From positions 62,001-126,000 of the forward strand of contig NZ_FOOU01000004.1 of assembly GCF_900113275.1 (NCBI RefSeq): DNA of 64,000 nt, in the 5' to 3' direction. The stretch is from Neptunomonas qingdaonensis (GTDB lineage: Bacteria; Pseudomonadota; Gammaproteobacteria; Pseudomonadales; Balneatricaceae). Both the position numbers and the translations under genes were made by a program. Below the pieces are notes generated by a model that ran no database searches, had not been told where the DNA came from, and was given only the letters and a program-made list of their open reading frames with translations. This document shows, piece by piece, positions 63,747-64,000 of the stretch (positions are counted from its first letter, which is position 1; each line of letters begins with the position of its first letter).

Positions 63747-64000
63747 CTAAGTTCGGCAGCCCTGAGTTAACGGACGATGAGCTTGCGAAGAAACTTTACG
63801 GATATACAGTGTTATTTGCCCTACTTCCAAGCCGAACTTACTCATTTTCGCCCGATTGATCAGATTATTTTCATCCACTAAATACATCCAATCATTCAGG
63901 TTAATATTCCAGTACTTACCCTCGACAGGAACCGATAAAACGTAAGACCAATTCAAAGCGTTACCTGCCACTTTCCCTTTCGCTTCACCTACCACATCAC
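63747..64000 (-). CDS. DUF3833 family protein, C-terminal part
   Basis: The frame is open to the right edge, so only about the last 84 residues are present. The ending VGEAKGKVAGNALNWSYVLS, then NLNDWMYLVDENNLINRAKM and SKFGLEVGQITLYI, matches the conserved C terminus of DUF3833, predicted outer-membrane or periplasmic lipoproteins. Members of this family commonly share the RpoE-associated operon with the SDR, NTF2-like, DUF1365 and CFA-like genes. Confidence 0.78.
   Translation of the reverse strand, partial: DVVGEAKGKVAGNALNWSYVLSVPVEGKYWNINLNDWMYLVDENNLINRAKMSKFGLEVGQITLYIRKVSSQAHRPLTQGCRT

Overview
The window is chromosomal DNA from a gammaproteobacterium, most likely a marine Oceanospirillales-type organism. 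This is inferred from choline/glycine-betaine osmolyte genes with a ChoXWV ABC transporter, SpeA, YceH, a cyanase locus, an ECF RpoE-ChrR regulon and moderate GC. No rRNA, tRNA or CRISPR array was seen.

Region 1 (1-27.2 kb) is a large capsular polysaccharide locus. On the + strand it opens with the 3' part of a type I polyketide/fatty-acid synthase, followed by an alpha-oxoamine synthase and a KpsS-like protein. On the - strand, transcribed from about 27.2 kb down to 6.7 kb, are an outer-membrane lipoprotein, KpsD, KpsM, KpsT, KpsE, a very large AT-rich fused capsule glycosyltransferase, a complete six-gene pseudaminic acid pathway (pseBCFGHI), CysQ, two single-module KpsC-like proteins, an SDR and an LtaS/MdoB-like membrane sulfatase-fold protein. 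The synthase + oxoamine synthase + SDR + KpsS-like set resembles the rkp-1 (rkpA/G/H/J) region of Sinorhizobium. It suggests an unusual lipid carrier or anchor for a pseudaminic-acid-containing capsule exported by a group 2-type ABC system.

Region 2 (27.5-34.9 kb) handles choline uptake and oxidation to glycine betaine: betI, choVWX, betA and betB, with a BetI-like palindrome upstream of betB. Region 3 (35.4-42.2 kb) holds an uncharacterised three-gene coiled-coil/membrane module, then speA and yceH. Region 4 (42.6-45.8 kb) is a formate/nitrite-family channel, a PP2C phosphatase/Ser-Thr kinase fusion and cyanase.

Region 5 (45.8-64 kb) looks like a singlet-oxygen/photooxidative stress island built around rpoE-chrR. 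It contains photolyase and a Trp-rich partner, folE, a DCC-family protein, DUF523/DUF1722, a flavin amine oxidase, DUF1365, a cyclopropane-synthase-like methyltransferase, an NTF2-like protein, an SDR and the end of a DUF3833 gene. Four sites share TGATCY-like -35 boxes and CGTA -10 boxes at identical spacing. Between cfa and the NTF2-like gene lies accessory DNA: an internally deleted IS1182-type element and a visibly GC-richer K+ channel cassette.

A recurring oddity is short tandem repeats (9-18 bp units) placed exactly at gene junctions. The most striking is eight 15-bp units filling the gap between the SDR stop and the LtaS-like start, each unit beginning with ATG.
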